Positions 1 to 9,380 of a stretch of DNA of 64,000 bases are shown piece after piece (positions within the stretch are counted from its first letter, which is position 1; every line of letters begins with the position of its first letter). The stretch comes from Spongiihabitans sp965206355 (GTDB lineage Bacteria; Pseudomonadota; Gammaproteobacteria; Arenicellales; Poriferihabitantaceae): assembly GCA_965206355.1 (NCBI GenBank), contig OZ242212.1, forward strand, positions 1,178,001 to 1,242,000, written 5' to 3'. Below the pieces are notes generated by a model, which saw only the letters and a list, made by a program, of their open reading frames with translations, was not told where the DNA came from and ran no database searches. The translations under genes were made by a program, and so were the position numbers.

Positions 1-599
1 TCGCAATGCAATCGTGGTATGCTCTTGATTATGCTGTGGTTGGAGTCGGCAATAATCAGATGCCTGGGCACGATTGCATCAACCCGATAACAAAAACAAC
101 CAGAATCTTGTCTGCTTTGTCCGATTATCTCTTGCACTTTCTCCCCGCTCATTGCCCCTGTCATCCCCAACAATACATAACCGCTATCCGGCTCAATGGT
201 CACTTTCGAGCGCATGACAAACATTTTTAAGCGTCTGATTAGTGAATTGCTTATATCCTTAGGGACTATCATCCAGAACTCTTTACGCTTGCCCTCGTTC
301 TCATTATTGGCCTGCTTATTAGTTTGGTCATTAGCGATGAGGCGGACAACCGCCAGACTCCTGCCCTTGCGATTACAATAGCTATGCAGTTGGCAGTGCT
401 GTCTGCCCAGCGTCTTGAGATCATTACTGAACTGCCTTTGTAGAAAAGACTGCGCGTCATCGCCGCTAACCTGAATCAGATCGAGATGGGAAAGATCAAT
501 TAGATGATTGTGTGCCGAGCTACCCGCGACAATCGACTCCAGATCCATGCTCTCAAGACGAATCAGCGCAGAAGAATTATAGGGTTGTGATGATGTCAT
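1..599 (-). CDS. ygfZ: YgfZ/GcvT-like folate-binding protein (partial, cut by left edge)
   Basis: The minus-strand frame starts at an ATG (597-599) and stays open to base 1, so it is the N-terminal ~199 residues of a longer protein. Visible features are IDLSHLDLIQVSGDDAQSFL (about residues 34-53), then LQRQFSNDL, then YCNRKGRSLA, then an MFVMRSKVTI strand. This order (the D-L-x-V-x-G-x-D-A-x-x-FLQ segment, then the Y-C-N-x-K-G-R segment, then LRSKV) is that of the folate-binding YgfZ family, related to GcvT and acting in Fe-S cluster enzyme maintenance and tRNA modification. The family signature K-G-C-Y-x-G-Q-E lies further C-terminal and falls outside the window. Family assignment comes from these motifs. 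The function in this organism is inferred. No upstream partner (SdhE/YgfX) is evident. Confidence 0.75.
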   Translation of the reverse strand, partial: MTSSQPYNSSALIRLESMDLESIVAGSSAHNHLIDLSHLDLIQVSGDDAQSFLQRQFSNDLKTLGRQHCQLHSYCNRKGRSLAVVRLIANDQTNKQANNENEGKRKEFWMIVPKDISNSLIRRLKMFVMRSKVTIEPDSGYVLLGMTGAMSGEKVQEIIGQSRQDSGCFCYRVDAIVPRHLIIADSNHSIIKSIPRLHC

Positions 600-1142
600 T
601 ATTGCGGATATTGAAAGTGTTTATATAAGCTCAAGTGCTGTCCTGTTTGGGGATTTAATTCTAACACCGCTTAATCGGAAAGAATATATCTCTATGCGGG
701 TTCAACAGGTCGTTGGATAGTATCTATTAAAAACCACTGGGTGGCGATAATTAACACGATTGTTGTGATACGAGAGGGTTGGTATTTCATCGAGACCTTT
801 GCACGGAAGATGATTTCGCTTTCAGGTAAGGCAAAAACGCACGGAATGAGGGAGTTTATGCTTATAAATGACCGATTGAGTACGATTTTACCAACAGTAG
901 GCGCTTTTAGGCGACGCAGCATGCAGGTGAAATGGCTTTCGTGCAAAGGTCTCATTTTATATTACCCTTCTGCTACCTTTGCTAGGGGAGGAATTTGCTT
1001 ATTCTCCATCCTTCCGCGATTAGATAAGCTGAACTAATTATTATCAACCACAGAATTTATCAATCAAACAGATGAATAGCGGTATTGCCAACACTACTCG
1101 TATAAAATACGGCATCTTCTTTGTCAACATGGTCAATTACCT
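600..1142. other. Intergenic region with one mobile element and no clear gene
   Basis: Apart from the MITE copy at 792-953 I see no gene. A 32-codon minus-strand ORF (692-790), starting at the element edge with MKYQPSRITT and holding a short hydrophobic stretch, could be a relic or chance. The segment 954-1142 upstream of ppc is AT-rich. It has TATAAA near 1101 but no convincing -35 at correct spacing. Confidence 0.4.
792..953 (+). mobile_element. MITE copy, 162-bp form
   Basis: Starts GAGACCTTTGCACGGAAG and ends CTTTCGTGCAAAGGTCTC, an imperfect inverted repeat. Unlike most copies the flanks differ (TCATC left, ATTTT right), so no target duplication is present. This fits recombination with another copy. 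There is no transposase inside. Confidence 0.9.
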
Positions 1143-3923
1143 TTGGAACAGCTTAAATTGAATTCGCTCGAATCTCGCCCTGCCACGTCAAATCAAAGTC
1201 AGCATGATGCCTTGCGCGCCGATGTGCGCTTGCTGGGGAATCTGTTGGGAGAGACGATTAAAAAACAACATGGGGATAAGTTGTTTGATCTGGTTGAAGA
1301 AGTGCGTGGTATTGCTAAACAAGCGCGTAAGGGGGATACCGATCAAACACGGAAACTTATTGCGATTTTGTCTTGCTTGAAACCGGCACATCTTCTTAAT
1401 CTTGCCCGTGCATTTACGTTATTTTTGAATCTGGCAAATATCGCCGAGCAACACCACCAGATACGTCAACGACGTGCTCTTGCGGTGCGGCGATATACCT
1501 TTACCAACCCCTCTGCTGATGCTGATTCTGCCGACAAAGAAGCGACAAAAACCCATCCCGGTGGCTTCCTTGAATCGGAATTGCAGAATTTAATTGCGGC
1601 GAATATAAAACCTGAAGATTTGCATCAGCAGGTTTGTAACCTTAACATTGAACTCATTCTGACCGCCCACCCCACCGAAATTTTACGGCGTAGTGTGTCT
1701 TCTAAATTTCAACGGATTGTCGGTCTGTTGGCGGAGCAAGATCGACAGGATCTGTCGGATACTGAAAGATTTGAAATTAAACTGGGATTGCATCGTGCTA
1801 TCACCGAAGTCTGGGAAACCGATGAAATAAGACGGTTACGCCCAACGCCTGTGGATGAAGCAAAAACCGGACTGCTGACTATGGAAAATTCGCTTTGGGA
1901 TGTTGTGCCCGGAATTTTGCGCGAACTTGACCATGCAGTATTTACGGTAACGGGAAAACGACTGCCTCTGGAAAGCGTGCCTATTCGCTTTGGTTCGTGG
2001 ATGGGTGGCGACCGCGATGGTAACCCGAATACCACACCTAAAGTAACCGCTCAGGTTTGTGCCTTGTCGCGCCTAAAAACTGCCGAAATGTTTTGGACGG
2101 AGATTAATGAACTACGTCGCGATCTGTCCATGTCTAAGGCTAATCCAGCATTGTCGCAGACAGTCGGAGATGGCGTTTTGGAGCCGTATCGGGCGTTGCT
2201 TGAAAGCGTCCTCAGCAAATTGAATGCGACTATCAAATATCATGGCCGTGTTCTCGATAGTTACGCCTCAGCAAAACAGCCGCACCAGGTATCGATACCT
2301 AAAGTCGGTATTTATCAACGGCGTGAACAACTGCAGCAGCCGTTAATGTTGTGTTACCAATCGCTCATTGATTGTGGTGATGGTATGATTGCGGATGGTC
2401 GGTTAACCGATATTATGAGGAGACTCCGCACCTTCGGTTTGACTATGTTCAGGTTGGATATACGTCAGGAAGCGGTGCGTCATACCGAAACACTGGATGC
2501 GATTACCCGATTTTTGGGGCTTGGCAGTTACTTAGAGTGGGACGAGCAACGGCGTCAGGATTTTCTGTTAGCGGAACTTCAAAGCAACCGCCCGTTGATT
2601 ACCTCCGCCTTTCCCGAAGCGGGTGATGCCAGCGAAGAGGTCAAGGAAGTGCTGACTACATTTCGAATGATTGCCGCTGAAAATCGCGAATCTTTTGGTG
2701 CTTATGTCATATCAATGGCAACCAGCCCTTCCGATATTCTCGCGGTAACCTTATTGCAGAAGGAATGTCGGATTAAACAACCGTTGCGCGTCGTACCGCT
2801 TTTTGAACGATTAAATGACCTTGAAGGTGCCCGTCAATGTATGGACACGCTGTTCAGCAATCCTTGGTACAAACAATACATAAACGGTCAACACGAAGTG
2901 ATGATTGGTTATTCGGATTCTGCCAAAGATGCCGGAATTCTGTCCGCCTCATGGGGGCTGTATCAGGCACAGGAAGAACTGGTTGAAGTCTTTGCAAAAC
3001 ACGACATTGAACTAACGTTGTTTCACGGTCGTGGTGGTACTGTGGCGCGTGGTGGTGGGCCTGCTCATAAAGCGATATTGTCGCAACCGCCGGGCTCCGT
3101 AAATGGTTCAATTCGCATTACCGAACAAGGGGAGGTGATTCAGGCAAAATACGGTTTGCCCGGCATGGCAACGGAAACCTTGCAGGTTTATCTGGGTGCG
3201 GTACTGGAAGCGACACTAACCCCACCACCCAAGCCGAAAGCGCAATGGCGACAACAAATGACTGAATTGTCGCGTCAGGCAGTGAATGAATTTCACGATG
3301 TGGTCAGGCATCATGACGATTTTGTCGAGTACTTTCAGCAAGCGACCCCAGAACAGGAAATTGGTAATCTGAAAATCGGCAGCCGTCCGGCACGTCGGCG
3401 CAAAGGTAGTGGAATACAATACTTACGTGCTATTCCCTGGATATTTGCCTGGACTCAAACCCGCTTGCTGTTGCCCGCATGGTTGGGGGTGGGGCATGCC
3501 TTGCAACATGCTGTGGATAATGATAAAAAAGCGATCTTACTGGATATGGAACAAAACTGGCCCTTTTTCAAGGCGACATTGAATGCCATTGAAATGGTGT
3601 TTTCAAAGTCTAATGCCAATATTTCAGCGATTTATGATGAACGTCTGGTGCGTGAAGAGCTTCAGTATTTCGGTCAAACCCTGAGAGAAAAATATCACCG
3701 GACGGTCAGCTTGCTACTGGATATTACAGAACACCAGATACCACTCGAAAACGAACCGGTTGTGCATCAGTCGATTGCGGTCAGAAATACCTATGTTGTG
3801 CCGCTCAATCTGTTACAGGTTGAATTGCTGGCAAGGATGCGCGAACAAGAGGATGATACGGTACTGAACGCGCTATTAGTCACCATTAACGGCATTGCTG
3901 CCGGCATGCGTAACACCGGATAG
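1143..3923 (+). CDS. ppc: Phosphoenolpyruvate carboxylase
   Basis: Cytoplasmic enzyme carboxylating phosphoenolpyruvate to oxaloacetate, replenishing the TCA cycle. At 926 residues it is slightly longer than the E. coli enzyme (883). Diagnostic motifs are present: LTAHPTE with the catalytic His (about 173-179), GSWMGGDRDGNPN (about 285), MIGYSDSAKDAGILSASWGL, and the glycine-rich loop FHGRGGTVARGGGP (about 626), followed by QPPGSVNGSIRITEQGE. The C-terminus ends in the conserved R-N-T-G. The start used is a TTG at 1143. Alignment with the E. coli N-terminus suggests the first ~20 residues are extra, but no in-frame ATG lies nearby, so the start is uncertain. No strong Shine-Dalgarno sequence is visible. 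The MITE at 792-953 lies 190 bp upstream. Confidence 0.97.
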   Translation: MEQLKLNSLESRPATSNQSQHDALRADVRLLGNLLGETIKKQHGDKLFDLVEEVRGIAKQARKGDTDQTRKLIAILSCLKPAHLLNLARAFTLFLNLANIAEQHHQIRQRRALAVRRYTFTNPSADADSADKEATKTHPGGFLESELQNLIAANIKPEDLHQQVCNLNIELILTAHPTEILRRSVSSKFQRIVGLLAEQDRQDLSDTERFEIKLGLHRAITEVWETDEIRRLRPTPVDEAKTGLLTMENSLWDVVPGILRELDHAVFTVTGKRLPLESVPIRFGSWMGGDRDGNPNTTPKVTAQVCALSRLKTAEMFWTEINELRRDLSMSKANPALSQTVGDGVLEPYRALLESVLSKLNATIKYHGRVLDSYASAKQPHQVSIPKVGIYQRREQLQQPLMLCYQSLIDCGDGMIADGRLTDIMRRLRTFGLTMFRLDIRQEAVRHTETLDAITRFLGLGSYLEWDEQRRQDFLLAELQSNRPLITSAFPEAGDASEEVKEVLTTFRMIAAENRESFGAYVISMATSPSDILAVTLLQKECRIKQPLRVVPLFERLNDLEGARQCMDTLFSNPWYKQYINGQHEVMIGYSDSAKDAGILSASWGLYQAQEELVEVFAKHDIELTLFHGRGGTVARGGGPAHKAILSQPPGSVNGSIRITEQGEVIQAKYGLPGMATETLQVYLGAVLEATLTPPPKPKAQWRQQMTELSRQAVNEFHDVVRHHDDFVEYFQQATPEQEIGNLKIGSRPARRRKGSGIQYLRAIPWIFAWTQTRLLLPAWLGVGHALQHAVDNDKKAILLDMEQNWPFFKATLNAIEMVFSKSNANISAIYDERLVREELQYFGQTLREKYHRTVSLLLDITEHQIPLENEPVVHQSIAVRNTYVVPLNLLQVELLARMREQEDDTVLNALLVTINGIAAGMRNTG

Positions 3924-3965
3924 TGGGCAGTTGTCAGCGGGAAGTTACTGAAAACTGATAATGAC

Positions 3966-4667
3966 TTGCCTTCTCTGACCGCAACCACTGTCGATGCCCT
4001 GAGCCTGCTAATTAGCGGGGATGTTGAGTTGTGGGAAATAATTGGTATCTCTTTCAGGGTTTCGTGTACCGCCATACTGATTGCCGCTCCATTTGCGATT
4101 AGTATTGGATTTATACTCGCCTATTTCGATTTCATCGGTCGGCGACTGCTGATTTCAATATTTAGCACCCTGCTGGCTTTTCCGGCTGTTGTAGTCGGCT
4201 TAGTGGTTTACATCACCTTATCCAACCAAGGGGTGCTAGGCGACTGGAATTTATTGTTTTCCCAAACCGCAATGGTTATCGCGCAAATCATTCTATGTCT
4301 GCCGATTCTGATTTCAATGAGCCATGTCGCTTTCCAGTTTGCCGATCATCATGCTTGGGAGACGGCGAGAACCTTAGGAATCTCCAGAATCAAAGCCTTT
4401 GTTTTAATCCTGTATGAGGTCAAGTTCGGACTTTTCGCGGCCATTCTTGCCGGCTTTGGTCGCATCATTGCCGAGGTCGGCGCATCAATGATGGTCGGTG
4501 GCAACATTCTGCACTATACCCGCAATATACCTACCGCTATCGCGCTGGAAACCAGTAAAGGTAATTTTTCCCAAGGTATCGCTTTGGGCATGGTGCTGTT
4601 GCTTTTGGCGTTTGTATTAAATATCCTGCTTCAATATGTACAAGGACGAGGTAAACTGTCGCTATGA
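3966..4667 (+). CDS. tupB: Tungstate/molybdate-type ABC transporter permease (TupB-like)
   Basis: Integral inner-membrane subunit with about five hydrophobic segments across 233 residues, typical of single-subunit oxyanion permeases. The cytoplasmic coupling loop is visible (WETARTLGISRIKAF, about residues 136-150). The C-terminal half has FGRIIAEVGASMMVGGNI followed by TRNIPTAIALETSKG, the pattern I associate with tungstate TupB/WtpB permeases rather than ModB. The start is taken as TTG at 3966, the only near in-frame choice. The stop overlaps the next gene in an ATGA junction, so the ATPase is probably translationally coupled. mobA follows, supporting use of the metal in molybdopterin-type cofactors. 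The periplasmic binding protein (TupA) is not in the window. Tungstate versus molybdate specificity is inferred. Confidence 0.85.
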   Translation: MPSLTATTVDALSLLISGDVELWEIIGISFRVSCTAILIAAPFAISIGFILAYFDFIGRRLLISIFSTLLAFPAVVVGLVVYITLSNQGVLGDWNLLFSQTAMVIAQIILCLPILISMSHVAFQFADHHAWETARTLGISRIKAFVLILYEVKFGLFAAILAGFGRIIAEVGASMMVGGNILHYTRNIPTAIALETSKGNFSQGIALGMVLLLLAFVLNILLQYVQGRGKLSL

Positions 4668-5413
4668 GTATCTGCAAGCAAATAACCTTTAGCAAAATAT
4701 CGAAGTCGTTCTGTGCGATGAGCTTGCTCAACAATATCAATATCACGCTGTGTGGCGGAAAAGTCATATTATTAACTGGTGAGAATGGAACCGGAAAAAC
4801 CACGTTACTGAGGATACTGGCTGGTCTGTTAAAACCGGATTTGGGTTATGTCAATTTCGGCTATACGCATTTTGATCCTGTGGAGGAACATTGGCAACGT
4901 GCGCGTCAACGTCTCCTTGCCAATGTGATGTATCTCCATCAACGACCCTATATGTTTGCTGGTAGCGTCTCGCGCAATCTGGCACTGGCAGTTCCCGGCG
5001 CAATGCGCGGGCAGAAAAAGATGCGCGTCAAGCAAGCGTTGGAGTGGGGAATGTTGTCCCAACATGCGCTCGCCAATGCTAAAACATTATCTGGCGGACA
5101 ACAGCAGCGCGTGGCGTTAGCACGAGCGTGGTTGCGTCAATCTCCCATTATGTTGCTGGATGAACCTATTGCAAATATGGACACCTATTCCAGTATCCGC
5201 ACGATTAAATTGTTGCACCAGCTAAAGGAGGCGAATACTGCTATTTTGATTTGCAGCCATCATCACCAGATTTTCGATAGTCTGATTGATCAGCATGTTG
5301 AGTTAACCGATCATCGACTGATTGCTACCGAAACGGTTGCCTATACCGGCAATGTCGCCCACATCAATCGCGACGAATCCAGAGATAACGCTGGCAATAA
5401 AGTGATGGGGTAA
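4664..5413 (+). CDS. tupC: Tungstate-type ABC transporter ATP-binding subunit (TupC-like)
   Basis: ATPase that would power the permease encoded just upstream, with which it shares a 4-nt ATGA overlap. All nucleotide-binding motifs are present: Walker A GENGTGKTT (about residues 39-47), signature LSGGQQQRVALARAW (about 143), Walker B IMLLDEP and the H-loop region CSHHH. It has 249 residues, normal for a lone ABC domain. There is no C-terminal regulatory (TOBE/Mop) domain of the ModC kind, which agrees with a TupC-type role. The gene ends 5 bp before the mobA ATG, so permease, ATPase and mobA form one operon. The exact ligand cannot be read from the sequence. Confidence 0.85.
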   Translation: MSICKQITFSKISKSFCAMSLLNNINITLCGGKVILLTGENGTGKTTLLRILAGLLKPDLGYVNFGYTHFDPVEEHWQRARQRLLANVMYLHQRPYMFAGSVSRNLALAVPGAMRGQKKMRVKQALEWGMLSQHALANAKTLSGGQQQRVALARAWLRQSPIMLLDEPIANMDTYSSIRTIKLLHQLKEANTAILICSHHHQIFDSLIDQHVELTDHRLIATETVAYTGNVAHINRDESRDNAGNKVMG

Positions 5414-5418
5414 CGGTG

Positions 5419-6024
5419 ATGGCGCAGCGAGCCGGAGACGTAAGCGGATTGATTCTGGCGGGTGGTCTGGCTCGCAGAATGCAGGGGCAGGATAAGGGAT
5501 TGGTTTTGTTTCGGGGTAACACTATGGTCGAACGCATCGCAAAAGCCCTGTCCCCGCAATGTCATCACCTGTTAATTAACGCTAATCGCAACCTGCCTGA
5601 ATATGAAAAACTCGGTTATCCGGTCATTCCGGATCAACGCACCGGTTTTCAAGGAGCGCTTGCCGGAATGCTGGCTGGACTGAGTTACATTTCAACTCAG
5701 TGGATGATTACAGCACCCTGCGACGGACCTTTTATGGCAACCAACTATGTACAAAAAATGCAACAGGCAGTCACTGAAAATCATAGCGACATTGCGATTG
5801 CATTCTGTCATAACCGATCACAGCCGGTCTATATAATGCTCAACCGCTCACTCATAAGCAGTTTGGAAGTCTTTCTTGATAGCGACCAGCGCAAAATTGA
5901 TGGCTGGTACGCCCAACATAAGCATACCTTTGTGGATTTCTCCGAGACCCCGCAGATGTTTGAAAATATCAATACGCCAGAGCAATTACAGGCTTTGGAA
6001 CAGGCTCCTGAAGCGCACCGCTAG
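5419..6024 (+). CDS. mobA: Molybdenum cofactor guanylyltransferase
   Basis: Transfers GMP from GTP to molybdopterin to make the guanine dinucleotide form of the Mo/W cofactor. The N-terminal nucleotide-binding signature LILAGGLARRMQGQDKGLV is at about residues 11-29. The Mg-binding region ITAPCDGPF is near residue 100. The late FENINTPEQL segment is typical of the MobA family. At 201 residues it is full length. The ATG at 5419 is preferred over the GTG at 5416 directly before it. Co-transcription with the oxyanion transporter links uptake to cofactor synthesis. The last 4 nt overlap the convergent dead AlaX-like gene. Confidence 0.93.
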   Translation: MAQRAGDVSGLILAGGLARRMQGQDKGLVLFRGNTMVERIAKALSPQCHHLLINANRNLPEYEKLGYPVIPDQRTGFQGALAGMLAGLSYISTQWMITAPCDGPFMATNYVQKMQQAVTENHSDIAIAFCHNRSQPVYIMLNRSLISSLEVFLDSDQRKIDGWYAQHKHTFVDFSETPQMFENINTPEQLQALEQAPEAHR

Positions 6025-6631
6025 TTTACCCATTCAATAGTAATGCGCCGATTTTGTTTGCCCTTGTTTTTGATGCTTTTCACCCAAACCATACCAATTT
6101 CTCCATTATTGGTAACATGCGTACCACCAGGGTTGCCAATCTGCTTGTTCAAATTTCACCAATCTGACCCGGCCACTGCCCATTGGTGGCAATACCGACA
6201 TGGTGCGTATTCGTTCAGGTTGTTGCGTCATTTCCTGATCGGTAATCCAGCTTAATGTCATCGGATGGTTGCCCTGAACAATCTGGTTTAGTCGTTGTTC
6301 AAGCTCATCTTCATCAGGCGGATTGGGCAAAACAAAATCCGATCGACCGTCGCCAAGAGGATGAAACACACTCTGATTAACACAAAAAGCATTCGGATAA
6401 ACTGCGGTTACTGCTGCCTGATAGGATTGCAGATAACCATCTCTCTAAATGAGACCTTTGCACGAAAGCCATTTCACCTGCATGCTGCGTCGCCTAAAAG
6501 CGCCTACTGTTGGTAAAATCGTACTCAATCGGTCACTTATAAGCATAAACTCCCTCATTCCGTGCGTTTTTGCCTTGCCTGAAAGCGAAATCATCTTCCG
6601 TGCAAAGGTCTCTAAATAGTTCTTTTGTCAT
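6021..6631 (-). pseudogene. AlaX-type alanyl-tRNA editing protein, inactivated
   Basis: Removing the MITE (6451-6612) and one TAAAT copy restores the start MTKELFRDGYLQSYQAAVTA, whose ATG overlaps the TGA of the upstream dehydrogenase (ATGA). The frame continues through VYPNAFCVNQSVFHPLGDG, then a family-typical segment with RTMSVLPPMGSGRVRLVKFE. At ADWQP the frame shifts: GGTHV, NNGEIG and GKQNRRITIEW continue in another frame to a TAG at 6021-6023. Intact relatives read Q-P-C-G-G-T-H-V, so a single base is missing exactly in the metal-binding Cys codon. The central part of the editing domain also looks deleted between HPLGDG and SDFVLP. There are thus three lesions: insertion, internal deletion and frameshift. 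The intact protein would hydrolyse mischarged tRNA-Ala. Confidence 0.8.
6451..6612 (-). mobile_element. MITE copy, 162-bp form, inside the AlaX-like pseudogene
   Basis: Complete copy with the 5-bp duplication TAAAT on both sides (6446-6450 and 6613-6617). It is inserted after codon 5 of the AlaX-like gene. Element plus duplication is 167 bp, so the insertion shifts the frame. Confidence 0.97.
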
Positions 6632-7599
6632 TGCGCTACATCTCTTAATTCTGAAGCGATGGATTTGGCAATCTTCTCCCGCACCAATTCTGCCACTTCT
6701 ACCGCAAGCAGCCCATCCTCTCCTGACACCAAAGGCGGCTTGTTATGGGTAACACAATCAATAAAGTGTGCCAGCTCCGCATTGAGTGGCAGTTGTGGTG
6801 TTACCGCAATATCGCGGTGAATCAATTCAGGAAACTTGTTGCCCGATTTAACTTTACTCGGTCGCACTTCCTCAAGTTGTTGGTCGCTAAAATTCAAGCC
6901 CAAATACATATCATGCGAAAACACTCTGATACGCCGAAACTGATTACGTGAAACCCTGCTCGCAGTCACACTGGCAACCGCACCATTATCAAATTCCAGA
7001 CGGGCATTGGCAATATCAACATAATCGGTAATAACCTGCGTGCCTGTGGCAGATATATGCGTCAGTTTTGCGTTAATCAATGACAGCACAATGTCAATAT
7101 CGTGAATCATTAAATCGGTTACCACATCAACATCAGTCGCCCTTTCCACAAATTTACCCAATCGGTGCACCTCAACAAATCTCGGATTGCCCGCCAGTTC
7201 AGCCAGTTTTATCACCCCAGCATTGAAGCGTTCTAAATGACCGACTTGCAAGATGACCTGATTTTTTCTGGCAAGCTCAACAATTTCAGTGCTTTCCGCA
7301 ACACTCGGCGCGACTGGTTTCTCCAGTAAGGTGTGTACCCCCGCCTCAAGAAAGGGTCGCACAACTGCCAAATGAGCACTGGTCGGTACCACGATACTGA
7401 CCGCCTCAATTTGTTTCTCAAGCCCGTTCGTATCGGTCAACGCCTGACAGTGATATTGATTAGCAACCTTAATCGCTGTGGATTGATCGCTATCAACAAC
7501 CGCAACCAGCTCCACATTATCCATCAAATGATAAATTTTGGAATGAATAGAGCCAAGATGGCCGACCCCAACCACCGCAACTCGTATTGGTTTAGACAT
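6628..7599 (-). CDS. Gfo/Idh/MocA-family NAD(P)-dependent dehydrogenase
   Basis: Predicted soluble oxidoreductase of 323 residues. The N-terminal Rossmann fold is VAVVGVGHLGSIHSKIY. The family motif EKPVA (Glu-Lys-Pro) is at about residues 92-96, and a GHLERFNAGV segment follows. The C-terminal alpha/beta substrate domain holds DLMIHDIDIVLSLI, where the His-Asp pair is usually catalytic. The ATG at 7597-7599 is preferred over the TTG two codons upstream. Its stop overlaps the start of the dead editing gene (ATGA), showing an ancestral two-gene unit. Some members act on sugars or UDP-sugars (for example GnnA in lipid A synthesis). The substrate cannot be assigned from sequence here. Confidence 0.85.
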   Translation of the reverse strand: MSKPIRVAVVGVGHLGSIHSKIYHLMDNVELVAVVDSDQSTAIKVANQYHCQALTDTNGLEKQIEAVSIVVPTSAHLAVVRPFLEAGVHTLLEKPVAPSVAESTEIVELARKNQVILQVGHLERFNAGVIKLAELAGNPRFVEVHRLGKFVERATDVDVVTDLMIHDIDIVLSLINAKLTHISATGTQVITDYVDIANARLEFDNGAVASVTASRVSRNQFRRIRVFSHDMYLGLNFSDQQLEEVRPSKVKSGNKFPELIHRDIAVTPQLPLNAELAHFIDCVTHNKPPLVSGEDGLLAVEVAELVREKIAKSIASELRDVAQ

Positions 7600-7790
7600 A
7601 GGCAAATATTGTTCTTATCCGTATGGCTTATTCATAACATCGCTATTGTTTGCGCGTCCGCAATGATTGAAAATTTTGTTACTGGTCACACAATAAATAA
7701 AATCTCGCTCCCGATAAAGCCCGAATGATGCAACTGTCTCTATTATACGCTGTTAGCTTCGCATTTAGACCCTTTCGCAACTCTTGAATT

Positions 7791-7952
7791 GAGACCTTTG
7801 CACGAAAGCCATTTCACCTGCATGCTGCGTCGCCTAAAAGCGCCTACTGTTGGTAAAATTGGTCTCAATCGGTCATTTATAAGCATAAACTCCCTCATTC
7901 CGTGCGTTTTTGCCTTGCCTAAAAGCGAAATCATCTTCCGTGCAAAGGTCTC
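7791..7952 (-). mobile_element. MITE copy, 162-bp form
   Basis: Complete copy with the 5-bp duplication GAATT at 7786-7790 and 7953-7957. It lies 29 bp upstream of the GT87 start codon. This copy carries an internal GGTCTC at 7861-7866, a mimic of the terminal tip. Confidence 0.97.
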
Positions 7953-7981
7953 GAATTCACATCCCACATACCAAAACGGAA

Positions 7982-9380
7982 ATGATTAACAAGGATAATC
8001 CGCATGAATCAGTGACGCAAGAAAAGAGTATTCCCTCTGGTAACATCCCTGCCCCGCGTATTTTACGAATACTGCGCTCTCCAGTCATCTTGTGCGTACT
8101 GTTTGTGCTGGTGTTGATTTATTTTGCGGGTGCTATCAAAATCGTTGAAGATGGTGACATCAGGCGACTGCGTATGGGCGACTATGGGGTATATCTTACT
8201 GCTGGGGCAATAGTACGCGATGGCAAATCGCCTTATAAACGCGAAATTTATCGTGAATATCGTAAGCGTCTTCTCGCAGAGAAAATAATAATCGAAAGTT
8301 TCGGCCCTTATTTTTATTCACCACATACTGCGGTAGCGATGAGTCTATTTTATTCTTTTGCAGGTGCGTCACTAGAATGGTTCTGGATAACAACTTGTTT
8401 GATTGCCATTTTTTCGGGAGTATGGCTTATGGCGCGAACAGTCGGGCAAGGCGACCTATTGTATCTAACATTGGGGCTTGTTTGTATGCAATTACCTCTA
8501 TTTGAGAGCTTGTTGTATCATGGACAAGCGCAGGCTCTGGTGTTTTTCTCGGTTGCTCTCGGCTTGTATTTCCTGTTTGCTCGTGAACAGCGGTGGGGTA
8601 ACATCATTGTCGCCTCGGGTGCGTTAGCTGTAGGGGCAGTCATAAAATTGATGCCACTCCCTTTAATCTGCTGGTTACTTTGGCGTGGTTACCAGCGGGC
8701 ATTGCTCTGTACTTTGATTTGGATTGTGGCATTGACTCTAGCCACTTTATGGGCAATAGACTGGTTTATTTATGAGCAGTATTATCTGGAAGTGTTGTCA
8801 GGTAAAACAATTCATTCAGGGAAACAAATATTTGCGGCGGGGGGCGCATCATTAGATTACCTATTGTCAGAAGTAACCGTTCACCACAGAACATGGGCAA
8901 TATTCATTGCAGTCGTATCTTTGATATTCACGATTGCTTGTTTGGCGACCGTTTGGCTTGTATTCAAAACAGATATGTATGCTGGAATGCGGGATGATTA
9001 TTACATGTATATTACTGATGCCACTAAAAGTGAATGATCACGCACATATCATCCTTTTATTTGCTCTGTTAGTCGCGGTGAAAGATGTTATTTCGCATCA
9101 GCGTTGGCAACTGATTCTATTGATTTTTATAGCGTTATTTCCGATTCTACTTTATGTGACGATACAAATAATGACGAACATCACCCCAATAAAAGAACTC
9201 TATCAATACTTCAACATACTATTCCTCCTTTGCGGAGCCATCGCGCTAAACATCTACTTAGGCGTAGCACTCATCCACCACAAGCGTCTATTCAGAAAAA
9301 CGACAAGATTCAAAAAAACAACCGAGCGCGTTTTTGTTGAAAAAACTGTCGCAATAACTCCTGACACTGATGCTGCATAA
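7982..9380 (+). pseudogene. GT87 (DUF2029) membrane glycosyltransferase, frameshifted
   Basis: The first frame (7982-9037) encodes a hydrophobic protein with about seven membrane segments and GDYGVYLTAGAIVRDGKSPY after the first one, the acidic loop and G-x-x-P-Y typical of polyprenyl-phosphate-mannose-dependent GT87 enzymes. This frame stops after TDATKSE. The next frame (open from 8934 to 9380) carries the missing C-terminal part: PLKVNDHAHIILLFALLVAV resembles the W-x-H-H-containing late segment of the family, followed by two more membrane helices. A +1 change between about 8985 and 9030 would join them into roughly 465 residues. No homopolymer marks the site. It could be a real mutation, an assembly error or programmed shifting. 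The start chosen is the ATG at 7982, after the MITE. The 3' end overlaps convergent tadA by 71 bp. Confidence 0.7.

Noticed and set aside
692..955. Stand-alone protein encoded by MITE copies (RPLHESHFTC... or ETFARKM...)
   Set aside because: The same frame appears in every copy and ends in whatever follows. There is no conserved stop or independent gene structure, so I treat it as element transparency rather than a gene.
7910..7981. Start of the GT87 gene within the MITE
   Set aside because: The ATG at 7982 after the element gives a normal N-terminus. The upstream part is element sequence.
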